This document shows positions 52,459 through 60,955 of a stretch of 64,000 nt of DNA, piece by piece. A model generated the notes under the pieces. That model was not told where the DNA came from, made no database searches, and worked only from the letters and a program-made list of their open reading frames with translations. Origin of the DNA: Levilactobacillus cerevisiae (GTDB lineage Bacteria; Bacillota; Bacilli; Lactobacillales; Lactobacillaceae); assembly GCF_003946245.1 (NCBI RefSeq), contig NZ_RHNN01000011.1, forward strand, positions 1 to 64,000, written 5' to 3'. Within the stretch, counting starts at the first letter, position 1. Each line of letters opens with the position of its first letter. Both the position numbers and the translations under genes were made by a program.

Positions 52459-52498
52459 GCGCAGTCACCATCTACAGCAGATGGTTGGCTGCGCTTTT
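52459..52498 (+). terminator. Terminator after R3
   Basis: GCGCAG-T-CACCATCT pairs with AGATGGT-T-GGCTGCGC, followed by TTTT; a plausible end for an nmrA-R3 transcript. Confidence 0.8.
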
Positions 52499-52620
52499 AC
52501 TTGTGTGGCGTCAATTGAGGCCATTTAGTGACTCATGATTATTGGCCAAGAGCTAGTGACTACAACTAGACTGCCACGTGAAGGTGAGTCATCCAATCTA
52601 AACGGGCTAACGCCATGTAA

Positions 52621-52796
52621 GCCGCAGGGCTGGCGCAAATGAGCCAAGCCGTGGGAATTGCCTTAGCGGCGCACTTGGCCGGTTAGGCAATTGGTATCTT
52701 TGAGCCGCAGGCGGCTCAAAGTAAGTCTGGAGACCGCCTTTTGGCTCCAGACGGCCGCCCACAGCGGTCCGGTCTCATTTGCGCCAGCCCGGAGGC
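52621..52796 (-). ncRNA. Structured RNA element R4 (unknown family, minus strand)
   Basis: A perfect 17-bp terminal stem (52627-52643 with 52774-52790) is extended by GCC/GGC. Minus-strand hairpins are GTCTGGA/TCCAGAC around GCCAAAAGGCGG, CTTTGAGCCGC/GCGGCTCAAAG, and AATTGCCT/AGGCAATT. Core motifs CGCTGTGGGC, AGCCAAA, GCGGTCT, CTTTGA.CCGCC and ATTCCCACGGCT match R1 in order, while every helix differs in sequence. It lies antisense-oriented just upstream of the lac promoter. Confidence 0.65.
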
Positions 52797-52852
52797 ACTG
52801 CTAGCAAGCAACATTACCCGCCTTCTTCACTGGCATCTGGCCGTATCTGTTG

Positions 52853-52878
52853 TATAATAACCAATGTAAGCGTTTTAA
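52853..52878 (+). promoter_or_regulatory. lacLM promoter and cre site
   Basis: -10 TATAAT (52853-52858), weak -35. TGTAAGCGTTTTAA (52865-52878) is a near-consensus cre covering the predicted start, so CcpA repression by glucose is likely. No lac repressor gene is adjacent. Confidence 0.7.
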
Positions 52879-52894
52879 AAAAGGAGGAAGACTT

Positions 52895-54781
52895 TTGAAA
52901 GCAGAAATTTCATGGCTGGATGATCCCCAGACCTTTCGGGTCAACCAGTTACCCGCTCACAGCGACCACCGCGGTTACGCCACGATTGCTGAAGCCGCTG
53001 CACAACAGAGTAGTCTGGTCCAAAGCCTCGATGGCACCTGGGAATTTGCCTTTGCGCAGGATCCCCAGCACCGTCCCGTGGGCTTCTATGAACCCGATTA
53101 CGACCGTTCTGACTTCGATCGGTTAGCCGTTCCGGGCCACATTGAACTCGCCGGTTACGGCCAGATTCAGTACATCAACACGGCCTATCCTTGGGAGGGC
53201 AAGCATTACCGCCGGCCCGCCTACAGTATGGGCGCCGACCATCCCGAAAAAGGTATGTTCAGTACCGACCCCGAGAATACGGTCGGGGCTTACGTCAAAC
53301 ACTTTACGCTGAACTCCGAGTTGGAAAATCAGCGCATCAGCGTTGAATTTGATGGGGTCGAACAGGCGATGTTCCTCTGGCTAAATGGCCATTTCGTCGG
53401 TTACGCCGAAGACAGTTTCAGCCGTGCCGAGTTTGACCTGACGCCTGACCTGCAAGCTGGCGACAACGTGCTAGCCGTTGAGGTCTTTAAGCACAGCACG
53501 GCCGCCTTCCTCGAGGATCAGGACATGTTCCGCTTCTCCGGGATTTTCCGCAGCGTGCGCCTGGTTGCCAAGCCAGCGCTCCACGTCGAGGACCTGACGA
53601 TTCGTGCCGGGGTCGACGATGCGTTTACCACGGGTGAGCTGAAATTAGCGCTCCAACTGTCCGCCGCCGACCAACTTACGGGTTCCGTGAACGTCAACTT
53701 GCTTGACGCCAGCGGTCAATCCGTCTGGACGACGGCCGTCACCGCCGCAGTCGACCTCAACCTCGCCACGACCGTGAACCACGTCCACCTCTGGAACCAC
53801 CACGACCCGTACCTCTACCAGCTCCAAATCGAACTGCGCGACGCTGCGGGCAAACTGGTTGAAGTCGTCCCTTACCAGGTTGGTTTCCGCCGGATTGAAC
53901 TGAAAAATAAAATTATGCAACTCAACGGTCAACGTCTGGTCATCAACGGCGTCAACCGCCACGAGTGGGATGCCCACCGCGGCCGGGCCGTGACCGCCGC
54001 CGACATGGCCCACGACATGCAAGTCTTTCACGACAATCACATCAACGCCGTGCGGACCTGCCACTACCCGGACCAGGACGCGTGGTACCACCTTTGCGAC
54101 CATAACGGCATTTATATGATGGCCGAAAATAATTTGGAAACCCACGGCACTTGGCAAAAAATGGGGGCCGTTGAGCCCTCCTACAACGTGCCGGGCAGCC
54201 TGCCACAGTGGCAATTAGCCGTCCTCGACCGCGCCAAGAGCAACTACGAAATGTTCAAGAATCACCCCGCCGTTTTATTCTGGTCACTGGGCAACGAATC
54301 CTACGCCGGCGATGACATTGCGGCGATGGACAAGTTCTACCACGACGTTGACCCCACGCGGCTGACCCACTACGAAGGCGTTTGCCGGAACCGGGTCTAT
54401 GCGGACCGCATTTCCGATATGGAAAGCATGATGTACGATCCACCGCGCGCCATCGCCGATTACCTGGAAAATGATCCCGACAAGCCGTTCGTCAACTGTG
54501 AATACATGCACGACATGGGCAACTCCATCGGGGGCATGAACAGTTACATCGACTTGATTGATAAGTACCCAATGTATCAGGGCGGCTTCATTTGGGATTA
54601 CATTGACCAGGCGCTCTGGACCAAGGATGACGTGACCGGACAAGCCGTTCTCCGCTACGGTGGGGACTTTGACGACCGGCACTCCGACTACGAATTCTCC
54701 GGTGACGGCCTGCTCTTTGCCGACCGGACACCGAAGCCAGCATTACAGGAGGTGGACTACTACTATGGCCAACACGACTAA
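52895..54781 (+). CDS. lacL: Beta-galactosidase large subunit
   Basis: 628 aa, GH2. The heterodimeric LacLM of lactobacilli splits lactose. The acid/base Glu lies in [10 protein letters not shown] and the nucleophile in [12 protein letters not shown]. The N-terminal jelly roll ([14 protein letters not shown]) and the barrel are complete, and the protein ends where LacL normally ends. TTG 52895 has AAGGAGGAAG ahead. It overlaps lacM by 17 nt. Confidence 0.95.
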   Translation: MKAEISWLDDPQTFRVNQLPAHSDHRGYATIAEAAAQQSSLVQSLDGTWEFAFAQDPQHRPVGFYEPDYDRSDFDRLAVPGHIELAGYGQIQYINTAYPWEGKHYRRPAYSMGADHPEKGMFSTDPENTVGAYVKHFTLNSELENQRISVEFDGVEQAMFLWLNGHFVGYAEDSFSRAEFDLTPDLQAGDNVLAVEVFKHSTAAFLEDQDMFRFSGIFRSVRLVAKPALHVEDLTIRAGVDDAFTTGELKLALQLSAADQLTGSVNVNLLDASGQSVWTTAVTAAVDLNLATTVNHVHLWNHHDPYLYQLQIELRDAAGKLVEVVPYQVGFRRIELKNKIMQLNGQRLVINGVNRHEWDAHRGRAVTAADMAHDMQVFHDNHINAVRTCHYPDQDAWYHLCDHNGIYMMAENNLETHGTWQKMGAVEPSYNVPGSLPQWQLAVLDRAKSNYEMFKNHPAVLFWSLGNESYAGDDIAAMDKFYHDVDPTRLTHYEGVCRNRVYADRISDMESMMYDPPRAIADYLENDPDKPFVNCEYMHDMGNSIGGMNSYIDLIDKYPMYQGGFIWDYIDQALWTKDDVTGQAVLRYGGDFDDRHSDYEFSGDGLLFADRTPKPALQEVDYYYGQHD

Positions 54782-55724
54782 ATTAAACGTGATTTACGGC
54801 GACGTGACCCTGGGGCTCAGCGGTCCCGGGTTTCACTACATTTTTGCTTACGACCGGGGCGGCCTTGAGTCGCTGGTGCGCTTTGGCAAGGAGTGGCTGT
54901 ACCGGACGCCGAAACCGGCTTTCTGGCGCGCGACCACCGATAACGACCGCGGTAACGGCTTTTCGACCACTTCCGCGGCGTGGTTAGGGGCCGACATGTT
55001 TAGCACCTGCACCCAAATCGACGTGGCGGTTGATGGCCAAGCGATTCCACTGCCGATTGCGCCGGAAAATAATAAATATTCTGATCACGAAACGGCAACG
55101 ACCGTGGCGATTACCTTTACCTACACCACGACGACCGTGCCTGCCACGACGGTCACGGTGCAATACGTGGTGAGCGCGGATGGCCAAATGACCGTTAACA
55201 CCCACTACAACGGGGTCGCCAGCTTACCAGAGTTGCCCGTCTTGGGGTTGCGGTTCGTGATGCCAACCACGGCGACCGGCTTTGACTACCAGGGCCTTTC
55301 GGGCGAAACGTATCCCGACCGGATGGCTGGCGGCAAGCCCGGCACTTACCACGTGGCCGGCCTGCCCGTGACGCCGTACATGGTGCCCCAGGAATGCGGC
55401 ATGCACATGGCCAACGACTGGGTCAAAGTGACCCGGGCGACGACGCAAAATAACGCCGACCCCGACCACCAACCGTTCAGTCTGACGGTTCGGGAAAATG
55501 GCCAACCGTTCGCCTTTAGCTGCCTGCCCTATACTCCCGAGGAATTGGAAAATGCCACGCACCTGGAAGAATTACCAGCTGCCCGTCGCACCGTCTTGAC
55601 AGTTTACGGGGCAACCCGTGGTGTCGGCGGCATCGACAGTTGGGGCGCCGACGTCGAACCGCAGTACCACGTTGCGGGGGATGTCGACCACGACTTCAGC
55701 TTTGTGATTGCTGGCGTGGACTGA
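54765..55724 (+). CDS. lacM: Beta-galactosidase small subunit
   Basis: 319 aa, corresponding to the C-terminal domain 5 of Lac[13 protein letters not shown] is a conserved block that reaches the active site. ATG 54765 lies inside the end of lacL with AGGAGG upstream, so the subunits are translated in a coupled way. No galactose or permease genes follow. Confidence 0.95.
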   Translation: MANTTKLNVIYGDVTLGLSGPGFHYIFAYDRGGLESLVRFGKEWLYRTPKPAFWRATTDNDRGNGFSTTSAAWLGADMFSTCTQIDVAVDGQAIPLPIAPENNKYSDHETATTVAITFTYTTTTVPATTVTVQYVVSADGQMTVNTHYNGVASLPELPVLGLRFVMPTTATGFDYQGLSGETYPDRMAGGKPGTYHVAGLPVTPYMVPQECGMHMANDWVKVTRATTQNNADPDHQPFSLTVRENGQPFAFSCLPYTPEELENATHLEELPAARRTVLTVYGATRGVGGIDSWGADVEPQYHVAGDVDHDFSFVIAGVD

Positions 55725-55774
55725 TGGGTCACAGCTTTAGCATCTTCTATAGGTAATATTAGTTAATTAATAAT

Positions 55775-55820
55775 ACAAGACTCAAATGACTATCAATTAT
55801 GATAATTGTTTGAGCCTTGT
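55775..55820. terminator. lacLM terminator
   Basis: ACAAG-A-CTCAAA pairs with TTTGAG-C-CTTGT; the loop is AT-rich. Confidence 0.7.
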
Positions 55821-56258
55821 TTGTGTTCCACGGATAGATTGTAATGATGATGATTGCTAATTAAAAAAAGCACAGTTGTTTTTGATAATTAAAACACTAT
55901 TTTAATAATAAACGGCAGACTGATAATTAATCTGTGCTTCAAATACGCTGGATAGCCCCAAAAGGAGAAGATAACATGAGGTGAAGCGGAAAAGACCGTC
56001 TCGACGGTCAACGTAGCTACTGAGACCAAGCTGAGAGCGGATGAAGTGGTCGGTCAGTTACCCGGGAAGTGCGTAATACCGGGCTTTTTCGTTCCCATTA
56101 AAAGGGCCGGGCAACTGTGAAAATAATCACTAACAAAAAGTAAGTAAAGATACTGGCTTTTCCCCCACACCTGGACTATGCTGTAACCTGTTAAGAGAAT
56201 TTGAGGCATTTCGACCAGCATTGTTAGCCGCAATGACCATTAAGGAGCGCGAGTAATT
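55821..56258 (+). promoter_or_regulatory. Structured leader with internal terminator before pyruvate oxidase
   Basis: AAGCACAG (about 55869) and CTGTGCTT (about 55932) form a long-range stem over an AT-rich loop. AGGAGAAGATAACATG AGG TGA at about 55964-55983 is a ribosome binding site with a two-codon ORF. GACCGTC-TC-GACGGTC makes a short hairpin, GACCA/TGGTC another. A weak terminator CCCGG/CCGGG with TTTTT ends at 56088. About 170 nt then run to pox, and GCCGGGCAACTG (from about 56105) could pair with CAGTTACCCGG to disrupt the terminator. No TPP-riboswitch signature is found. Confidence 0.5.
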
Positions 56259-58019
56259 ATGACCAAAATGATTGCAGGACAAGCGTTAGTTAAGGTTTTG
56301 GAAGCCTGGGACGTGAACCACATTTATGGAATTCCCGGGGGTTCAATTAATCATACCGTAGAAGGTCTGTATTTAGAAAAGGATCAGATCGCCTATATCC
56401 AGGTCCGTCACGAAGAGGTTGGCGCACTCGCCGCCGCGGCTGACGCGAAGTTCACGGGCAAGATTGGTGTCGCCTTTGGGTCCGCGGGCCCTGGCGCCAC
56501 GCACCTCTTCAACGGGCTATACGATGCCAAAATGGACCACGTGCCCATGCTGGCGCTGGTCGGCCAAGTGCCCCAGTCCGCGATGAACACGAACTATTTC
56601 CAGGAAATGGACGAGACGCCAATGTTCAGTGACGTTGCGGTCTACAACCGGACGGCCACCACGGCGGAACAGCTGCCATACGTGGTCAACCAAGCCATTC
56701 GTGAAGCTTACCGCCAAAAGGGGCCAGCCGTCGTCATCATTCCGGAAGACTTAGCGGCCACCGAAATTGATTACGAACCCGTGAAGACGCCCAACGTGGT
56801 GGCGAACACGTTTACCGAAACCATCGATTCCACTGCCGTGAGTGCCACCCTGGACTTACTGAAGGCGGCCAAGCACCCGTTGATCTATGCGGGCCGCGGC
56901 TTGCTGGGGGCACGTGACGAGCTGGTTAAATTCAGTGAGCAGTTCAACGTGCCCGTCATCAACACGGTTCCGGCGACCGGTGTGATTCCGACCGATCATC
57001 CTAACGCCATTGGCACGTTTGGTCGGCTCGGGTCCAAGTCGGGCTTTGAAGCCCTGCAACACACCGATTTGATTCTCTTCCTGGGCTCCGAATTTCCATT
57101 CGCCCAGTTCTGGCCAAAGAATATTAAAATCATTCAAGTCAACGATAATTCATTTGATATTGGTAAAATGGTGCCGGTCGACTACGCCGTGATCGGGGAT
57201 GCCAAGAGTTACCTTCAGGCCATGATTGCCACGGGTGAAACGCTGCCCGCAACCGACTGGCTCAAGGCCAACCAGCAAAATAAAGCCAACTGGAATCAGT
57301 GGCTCGACCAACTTGCTGGCGACGACAGTCACGGGTTGGCGCCCGAGGCTGTGACCAAAAAGATTGCGTCAATGGTTGGTCCCAAGGATACGTACGGGGT
57401 CGATACCGGCAACGTTTCCGAATGGGCGGTCCGGGGCCTGCCGATGAATCAGCAGCAGCGCTTCGCCTTGTCCGGGTTATTTGCGACGATGGGCTATGGC
57501 CTGCCAGCCGGGTTAGCCGGGGCGTTGAGCGTGCCCGACGCCCAGTCCTGGTCGCTGTCCGGTGACGGTGGCTTCGCGATGGTCGCACCCGACATCATCA
57601 CGGAAGCCCGTTACCAGTTGCCCGTCATCAACGTGGTCTTTAGTAACCGGCGTTTCGGCTTCATTTACCGCGAACAGGTCGACACCAAGCAACACCTGTA
57701 CGGGGTCGATTTGACCGACGCGGACTGGGCTAAAGTTGGTGAAGGCCTTGGTGCGATTGGTTTTACGGTCACCAACAATGAAGAAGTCGAAACGGTCTTT
57801 GATCAAATCAAGGACCTGCAGGCCAAGGGCAATCGCAAGCCAATCGTGGTCAACGCCGTCATCAAAGACGACGACCCAATCGGCACGGCCTTCATGCCAC
57901 TGGACGCCAAGCTCTACGGCCAAGACGCCGTGGACGCCTACGCCAAGAAAAATCACATTGATTTGACCCAACAACCTGCTTTAGGTGAGTTGTTACGGGC
58001 TAAGGGTGATAATCTTTAA
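56259..58019 (+). CDS. pox: Pyruvate oxidase (acetyl phosphate and H2O2 forming)
   Basis: 586 aa. ThDP/FAD enzyme: pyruvate + phosphate + O2 to acetyl phosphate, CO2 and H2O2. The catalytic Glu is in VRHEEVGALAAAAD, the ThDP motif is GDGGFAMVAPDIITEARYQLPVINVVFSN, and IYGIPGGSIN opens the Pyr domain. Length is near the about 600 aa of the L. plantarum enzyme. ATG 56259 with AAGGAG at 13 nt. Monocistronic behind a structured leader. Confidence 0.9.
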   Translation: MTKMIAGQALVKVLEAWDVNHIYGIPGGSINHTVEGLYLEKDQIAYIQVRHEEVGALAAAADAKFTGKIGVAFGSAGPGATHLFNGLYDAKMDHVPMLALVGQVPQSAMNTNYFQEMDETPMFSDVAVYNRTATTAEQLPYVVNQAIREAYRQKGPAVVIIPEDLAATEIDYEPVKTPNVVANTFTETIDSTAVSATLDLLKAAKHPLIYAGRGLLGARDELVKFSEQFNVPVINTVPATGVIPTDHPNAIGTFGRLGSKSGFEALQHTDLILFLGSEFPFAQFWPKNIKIIQVNDNSFDIGKMVPVDYAVIGDAKSYLQAMIATGETLPATDWLKANQQNKANWNQWLDQLAGDDSHGLAPEAVTKKIASMVGPKDTYGVDTGNVSEWAVRGLPMNQQQRFALSGLFATMGYGLPAGLAGALSVPDAQSWSLSGDGGFAMVAPDIITEARYQLPVINVVFSNRRFGFIYREQVDTKQHLYGVDLTDADWAKVGEGLGAIGFTVTNNEEVETVFDQIKDLQAKGNRKPIVVNAVIKDDDPIGTAFMPLDAKLYGQDAVDAYAKKNHIDLTQQPALGELLRAKGDNL

Positions 58020-58031
58020 TTAATGGATTAG

Positions 58032-58066
58032 AAAAAATGCGAGCCGTTTAGGTGCTCGCATTTTTT
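58032..58066 (+). terminator. pox terminator
   Basis: AAAAAATGCGAGC pairs with GCTCGCATTTTTT. Confidence 0.9.
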
Positions 58067-58123
58067 ATTGACGTGAGGATTTTGAAAATTGTTCATTGTC
58101 ATTAATCTGTCGAGTGTTATTAC

Positions 58124-58158
58124 TTGTGAGTACAGAGTAGTACGTATATACTGGTACT
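58124..58158 (+). promoter_or_regulatory. mazEF promoter and operator half-sites
   Basis: TTGTGA (58124-58129), 17 bp, TATACT (58147-58152). AGTAC at 58129 and 58139 and GTACT at 58154 form an array of half-sites around the -10, as expected for antitoxin autoregulation. Confidence 0.7.
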
Positions 58159-58175
58159 TACAGGAGGCGAGACCA

Positions 58176-58445
58176 ATGGCAGCAAATAATCCACGAGTTC
58201 TCGGGGAATTTACAACTCGAAAAACGGGGAATTCATTATCATTAACTGTACCAGTGGGCTCTGGTATTTCAGAAGGCCAAAGGTACCTACTAATGATGGA
58301 GGAGGATGGTACCCTGATTTACAAAGTGCAAGATGATAATCCATGGTTGAATGGGGATTATAGTGATATTGACTTTCGGGCAGAGATGGATGACGTTGGA
58401 AATTATGGCGTTGAGCGTCCAGTAGGTAAGGAGCGGCAAGACTAA
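58176..58445 (+). CDS. mazE: MazE/AbrB-type antitoxin
   Basis: 89 aa. A short swapped-hairpin type DNA-binding N-terminus (GEFTTRKTGNSLSLTVPVGSG) is followed by an acidic C-terminal tail that would wrap the toxin (DDNPWLNGDYSDIDFRAEMDD). ATG 58176 with AGGAGG ahead is chosen over the longer frame. Its stop overlaps the toxin start. More AT-rich than the flanks. Confidence 0.8.
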   Translation: MAANNPRVLGEFTTRKTGNSLSLTVPVGSGISEGQRYLLMMEEDGTLIYKVQDDNPWLNGDYSDIDFRAEMDDVGNYGVERPVGKERQD

Positions 58446-58798
58446 TGAGTCCCAAACAGGGTGATTTAATTTTCATCGATGCTGAACCACATGTTGGTCA
58501 CGAAGAGGGTGGCCACAGTCCACAAACGGGAAATATTCGGCGGCCGATGGTTGTTATTTCAAATAATGGCTATAATTTGTCGATGGGGATGGTTGTGTGC
58601 ATGCCAATTACTTCAAAGATTAAGACGGATGAAAGAATTTATTCACCGATTGTGGATCATGATAGCGGTATTAGCGGTTCAATTATTACTTATCAAGTAC
58701 CCAATTATGATTTCAATGCCCGACACGGTGAAATTGTTGGACACATTCATGCAAAACTATTAAATGAGCTGCTACAAAAAGTTAAAAGAATTTTTTAG
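58445..58798 (+). CDS. mazF: MazF/PemK-type endoribonuclease toxin
   Basis: 117 aa. The PemK-like barrel is recognisable: KQGDLIFIDAEPHVGHE, NIRRPMVVISNNGYN, VVCMPITSK and GSIITYQVPNYD. Cuts RNA at short motifs unless bound by the antitoxin. Starts at ATG 58445 overlapping the antitoxin stop by one base. Confidence 0.82.
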   Translation: MSPKQGDLIFIDAEPHVGHEEGGHSPQTGNIRRPMVVISNNGYNLSMGMVVCMPITSKIKTDERIYSPIVDHDSGISGSIITYQVPNYDFNARHGEIVGHIHAKLLNELLQKVKRIF

Positions 58799-58799
58799 T

Positions 58800-58931
58800 A
58801 TGCGTGATGTAATTAATGAGGTAGTAAAGTCTATGTGGAAATTTCCAACCCGAGCATCTAAAAGGACTATTCCGAAATTAGCCGGTAAGATCAGTAAAAT
58901 GGCGGTGAATATCCAAAGATTCCAAAGCTAA
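58800..58931 (+). CDS. 43-aa basic peptide following mazF
   Basis: The ATG begins one base after the mazF stop. Sequence MRDVINEVVKSMWKFPTRAS, then KRTIPKLAGKISKMAVNIQR, then FQS. It is basic and amphipathic and lacks its own ribosome binding site, so it would depend on coupling to mazF. It could be a decayed piece of another gene or a third component. About 115 non-coding bases follow before the next terminator. Confidence 0.4.
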   Translation: MRDVINEVVKSMWKFPTRASKRTIPKLAGKISKMAVNIQRFQS

Positions 58932-59048
58932 CAACTACTGTGTCGCAAGATATGTGAGCGACAAGCCTCTGAATCCATTCAGGGGGAATTGACGCATACG
59001 CAGAGAAGTAATATTAACAATTCTAAGGTGTTTGGAGCTCAAAAGAAA

Positions 59049-59088
59049 AGAGATGTTAATTGTCGATTTTGTGACAATTAACATCTCT
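59049..59088. terminator. 16-bp stem bidirectional terminator
   Basis: AGAGATGTTAATTGTC (59049-59064) pairs exactly with 59073-59088. Confidence 0.85.
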
Positions 59089-59115
59089 TACTATTTTAAA
59101 TCCTATTTCCCCAGA

Positions 59116-60117
59116 TTATTTCACCAGCCCCAGGTTAACCAACCGCTCGCCAGCGGCCAAGACGGTTTCTGCCGGGGTGTGTTGTGTCCAGCCCAGGTCG
59201 GTTTCGGCGGCCGCCGTACTGTGGTGGTAGCGCCGGTCCAGCATGGGAACCAAGGTGCGTAAACTTGGCATTGGTTTTGCCAGTAACCGGGTTGCCCAGT
59301 TAGGCATTGCCCGCGCGTGTAAATGCAGCTGAGAGAAGTGCTGTTGATACAGTCGCGCCACGGCCAGCATCGTCAGCGTCTGTGAGGCGGCTAAGTAGCG
59401 GTGGCCAATCGCGGCGGGCTGTGCAAAGGCTAGCCGGTGCAGGACGGCCAGATCCCGGACGTCGCTAATTTCTAACGGCACCTTGGGGATGGCCGGTTGG
59501 CCCTTGAGCAGTTGCAACAGGATGCGATTCGAGCTGAGGTTGTCAGTCATCACGGGACCGAAGATGGCGCCGGGCAGGATGGTCGTCAGCTCCAGTTGGT
59601 GTTCCTTGGCAAACGCCCACGCCGCCTGTTCCGCTTTCACCTTGGAAATCCGGTAGGGGTCTAGTTCGGGATTGGCCGGGTCCGTCCAGAAACTCTCGTC
59701 CAGCGTGCCAGTCGCGTGACTATCCGGCGTGGAAACGGCTTGGGAGCTAGTCATCACGATGCGTTTCACACCAGCATTGGCCGCTGCCTGAAAGACGTTG
59801 CGGACCCCATCGCGGGCGATTTCCACCAACTCTGCGGTGGATTCCGTGCCGTGACCCAGTGGGGAGGCGACGTGAATCACGCCGTCAGCGCCCGCCATGG
59901 CATCTTCCCAGCCAGCGGCACTGGTCAAGTCGGCCGTGAAGAAGGTCAGGTTGGCAAGTTGGTCGGCGGTGACGTAGCGACTCATCCCCGCCTTGATGGC
60001 GTCGGCCTTGCTCAGGGAGCGGAGGCTGGCCGCAACCGCGTAACCGTGTGTTAACAAGTCAGTCATCACCCAGGTGGCAACGAAACCGGAGCCGCCGGAA
60101 ACAATCAATTTTTTCAT
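59116..60117 (-). CDS. NAD-dependent epimerase/dihydroflavonol-4-reductase-like extended SDR
   Basis: 333 aa. The Rossmann motif is VSGGSGFVATWV, the catalytic Y-x-x-x-K is YRISKVK, and substrate-lobe text is ILPGAIFGPV. It probably reduces an aldehyde or ketone, as in the cinnamyl-alcohol/aldehyde reductase branch. Divergent from a TetR gene, with a perfect operator dyad between them, suggesting induction by a reactive carbonyl or phenolic compound. Confidence 0.82.
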   Translation of the reverse strand: MKKLIVSGGSGFVATWVMTDLLTHGYAVAASLRSLSKADAIKAGMSRYVTADQLANLTFFTADLTSAAGWEDAMAGADGVIHVASPLGHGTESTAELVEIARDGVRNVFQAAANAGVKRIVMTSSQAVSTPDSHATGTLDESFWTDPANPELDPYRISKVKAEQAAWAFAKEHQLELTTILPGAIFGPVMTDNLSSNRILLQLLKGQPAIPKVPLEISDVRDLAVLHRLAFAQPAAIGHRYLAASQTLTMLAVARLYQQHFSQLHLHARAMPNWATRLLAKPMPSLRTLVPMLDRRYHHSTAAAETDLGWTQHTPAETVLAAGERLVNLGLVK

Positions 60118-60140
60118 CAGGAAAACCTCTATTCGTTTTA

Positions 60141-60171
60141 TTTAGACAAATAATACTCTAGGTTGTCTAAA
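60141..60171. promoter_or_regulatory. TetR operator between the reductase and its regulator
   Basis: TTTAGACAA (60141-60149) and TTGTCTAAA (60163-60171) form a perfect 9-bp inverted repeat with a 13-bp spacer in the divergent promoter region. Confidence 0.78.
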
Positions 60172-60213
60172 ACGTCAAGAAATGTTATCCTAGATTCAGA
60201 GGAGTTGACCAGT

Positions 60214-60858
60214 ATGATCAATCAAAAAGACCTAACCATCAAGCTTAATCACATTATTTTAATCGAAGGATTTCAAAAACTATCCATGAGTAAATTAGCC
60301 ACGGCGGTGGGCATCAGCCGGGCCAGTCTCTACCTGTATTTTAAAAATAAGGACGAAATCGTCCAAGCCGTCGTCGACCGCCACCTGAAATTTATCGCGG
60401 AGCACCCGGTGCCTAAGCAGTTCTCGCCGACGACCTTCCTGCCAATTTGGTTGGATTCCCTCCTATTAATGGGGTCCACAACGGACTTGTTTATGGCCGA
60501 CCTGCGCAAGGGCTACCCGGAGCTGTTCCAAACGCTGAGCGCGGCCTACCAAGGCTACTTTGCGCAGTTGGCGGTTTACGTGGGCCAGGGGCAGGCCAGT
60601 CATTTCTTCCTCGACCTCTACTCAGTTGACTTCGTCTTATTTCAAGCCCAAACGTTGGTGCAGGGGGTCTTGCGCCAGGTGCAGGGTCGCCAATTATCCC
60701 TGGACCACGCTGGCAAATATTTGGAAGACACCTTGCATTTCCAGTTGGCGGGCCTGTTGCCACGACGGAGCCAGGAACAACTCGACGAACAGCAGATCGC
60801 CGGCTTTGAAGCGACCGTGTTACGCGAGTTCCGGGAGACTTACGCGTTGATTGGGTAA
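60214..60858 (+). CDS. TetR-family regulator of the divergent reductase
   Basis: 214 aa. The helix-turn-helix is LSMSKLATAVGISRASLYLYFKNKDEIVQAVVDRH. ATG 60214 with GAGGAG is used rather than the upstream extension, which would begin in the operator. Likely represses itself and the reductase through the TTTAGACAA dyad. Confidence 0.85.
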   Translation: MINQKDLTIKLNHIILIEGFQKLSMSKLATAVGISRASLYLYFKNKDEIVQAVVDRHLKFIAEHPVPKQFSPTTFLPIWLDSLLLMGSTTDLFMADLRKGYPELFQTLSAAYQGYFAQLAVYVGQGQASHFFLDLYSVDFVLFQAQTLVQGVLRQVQGRQLSLDHAGKYLEDTLHFQLAGLLPRRSQEQLDEQQIAGFEATVLREFRETYALIG

Positions 60859-60955
60859 GTGAGAGTAAAAGGGCGGCTGTGAATTTTAATCACTGATTTA
60901 AGCTAAGAGGAGTCTTCTGTGTAGGCGATTCAACTGTCAACGCTTGCAGCTTTTG

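Noticed and set aside
52114-52538. Frames inside the R3 element
   Set aside because: They cross paired stems and the terminator, and no frame is shared with R2, whereas the pairing is; RNA rather than protein is conserved.
55964-56090. TPP riboswitch before pyruvate oxidase
   Set aside because: CTGAGA occurs, but the second conserved half (ACCUGAUCUGG..., then AAUxCCAGCG-like) is missing.
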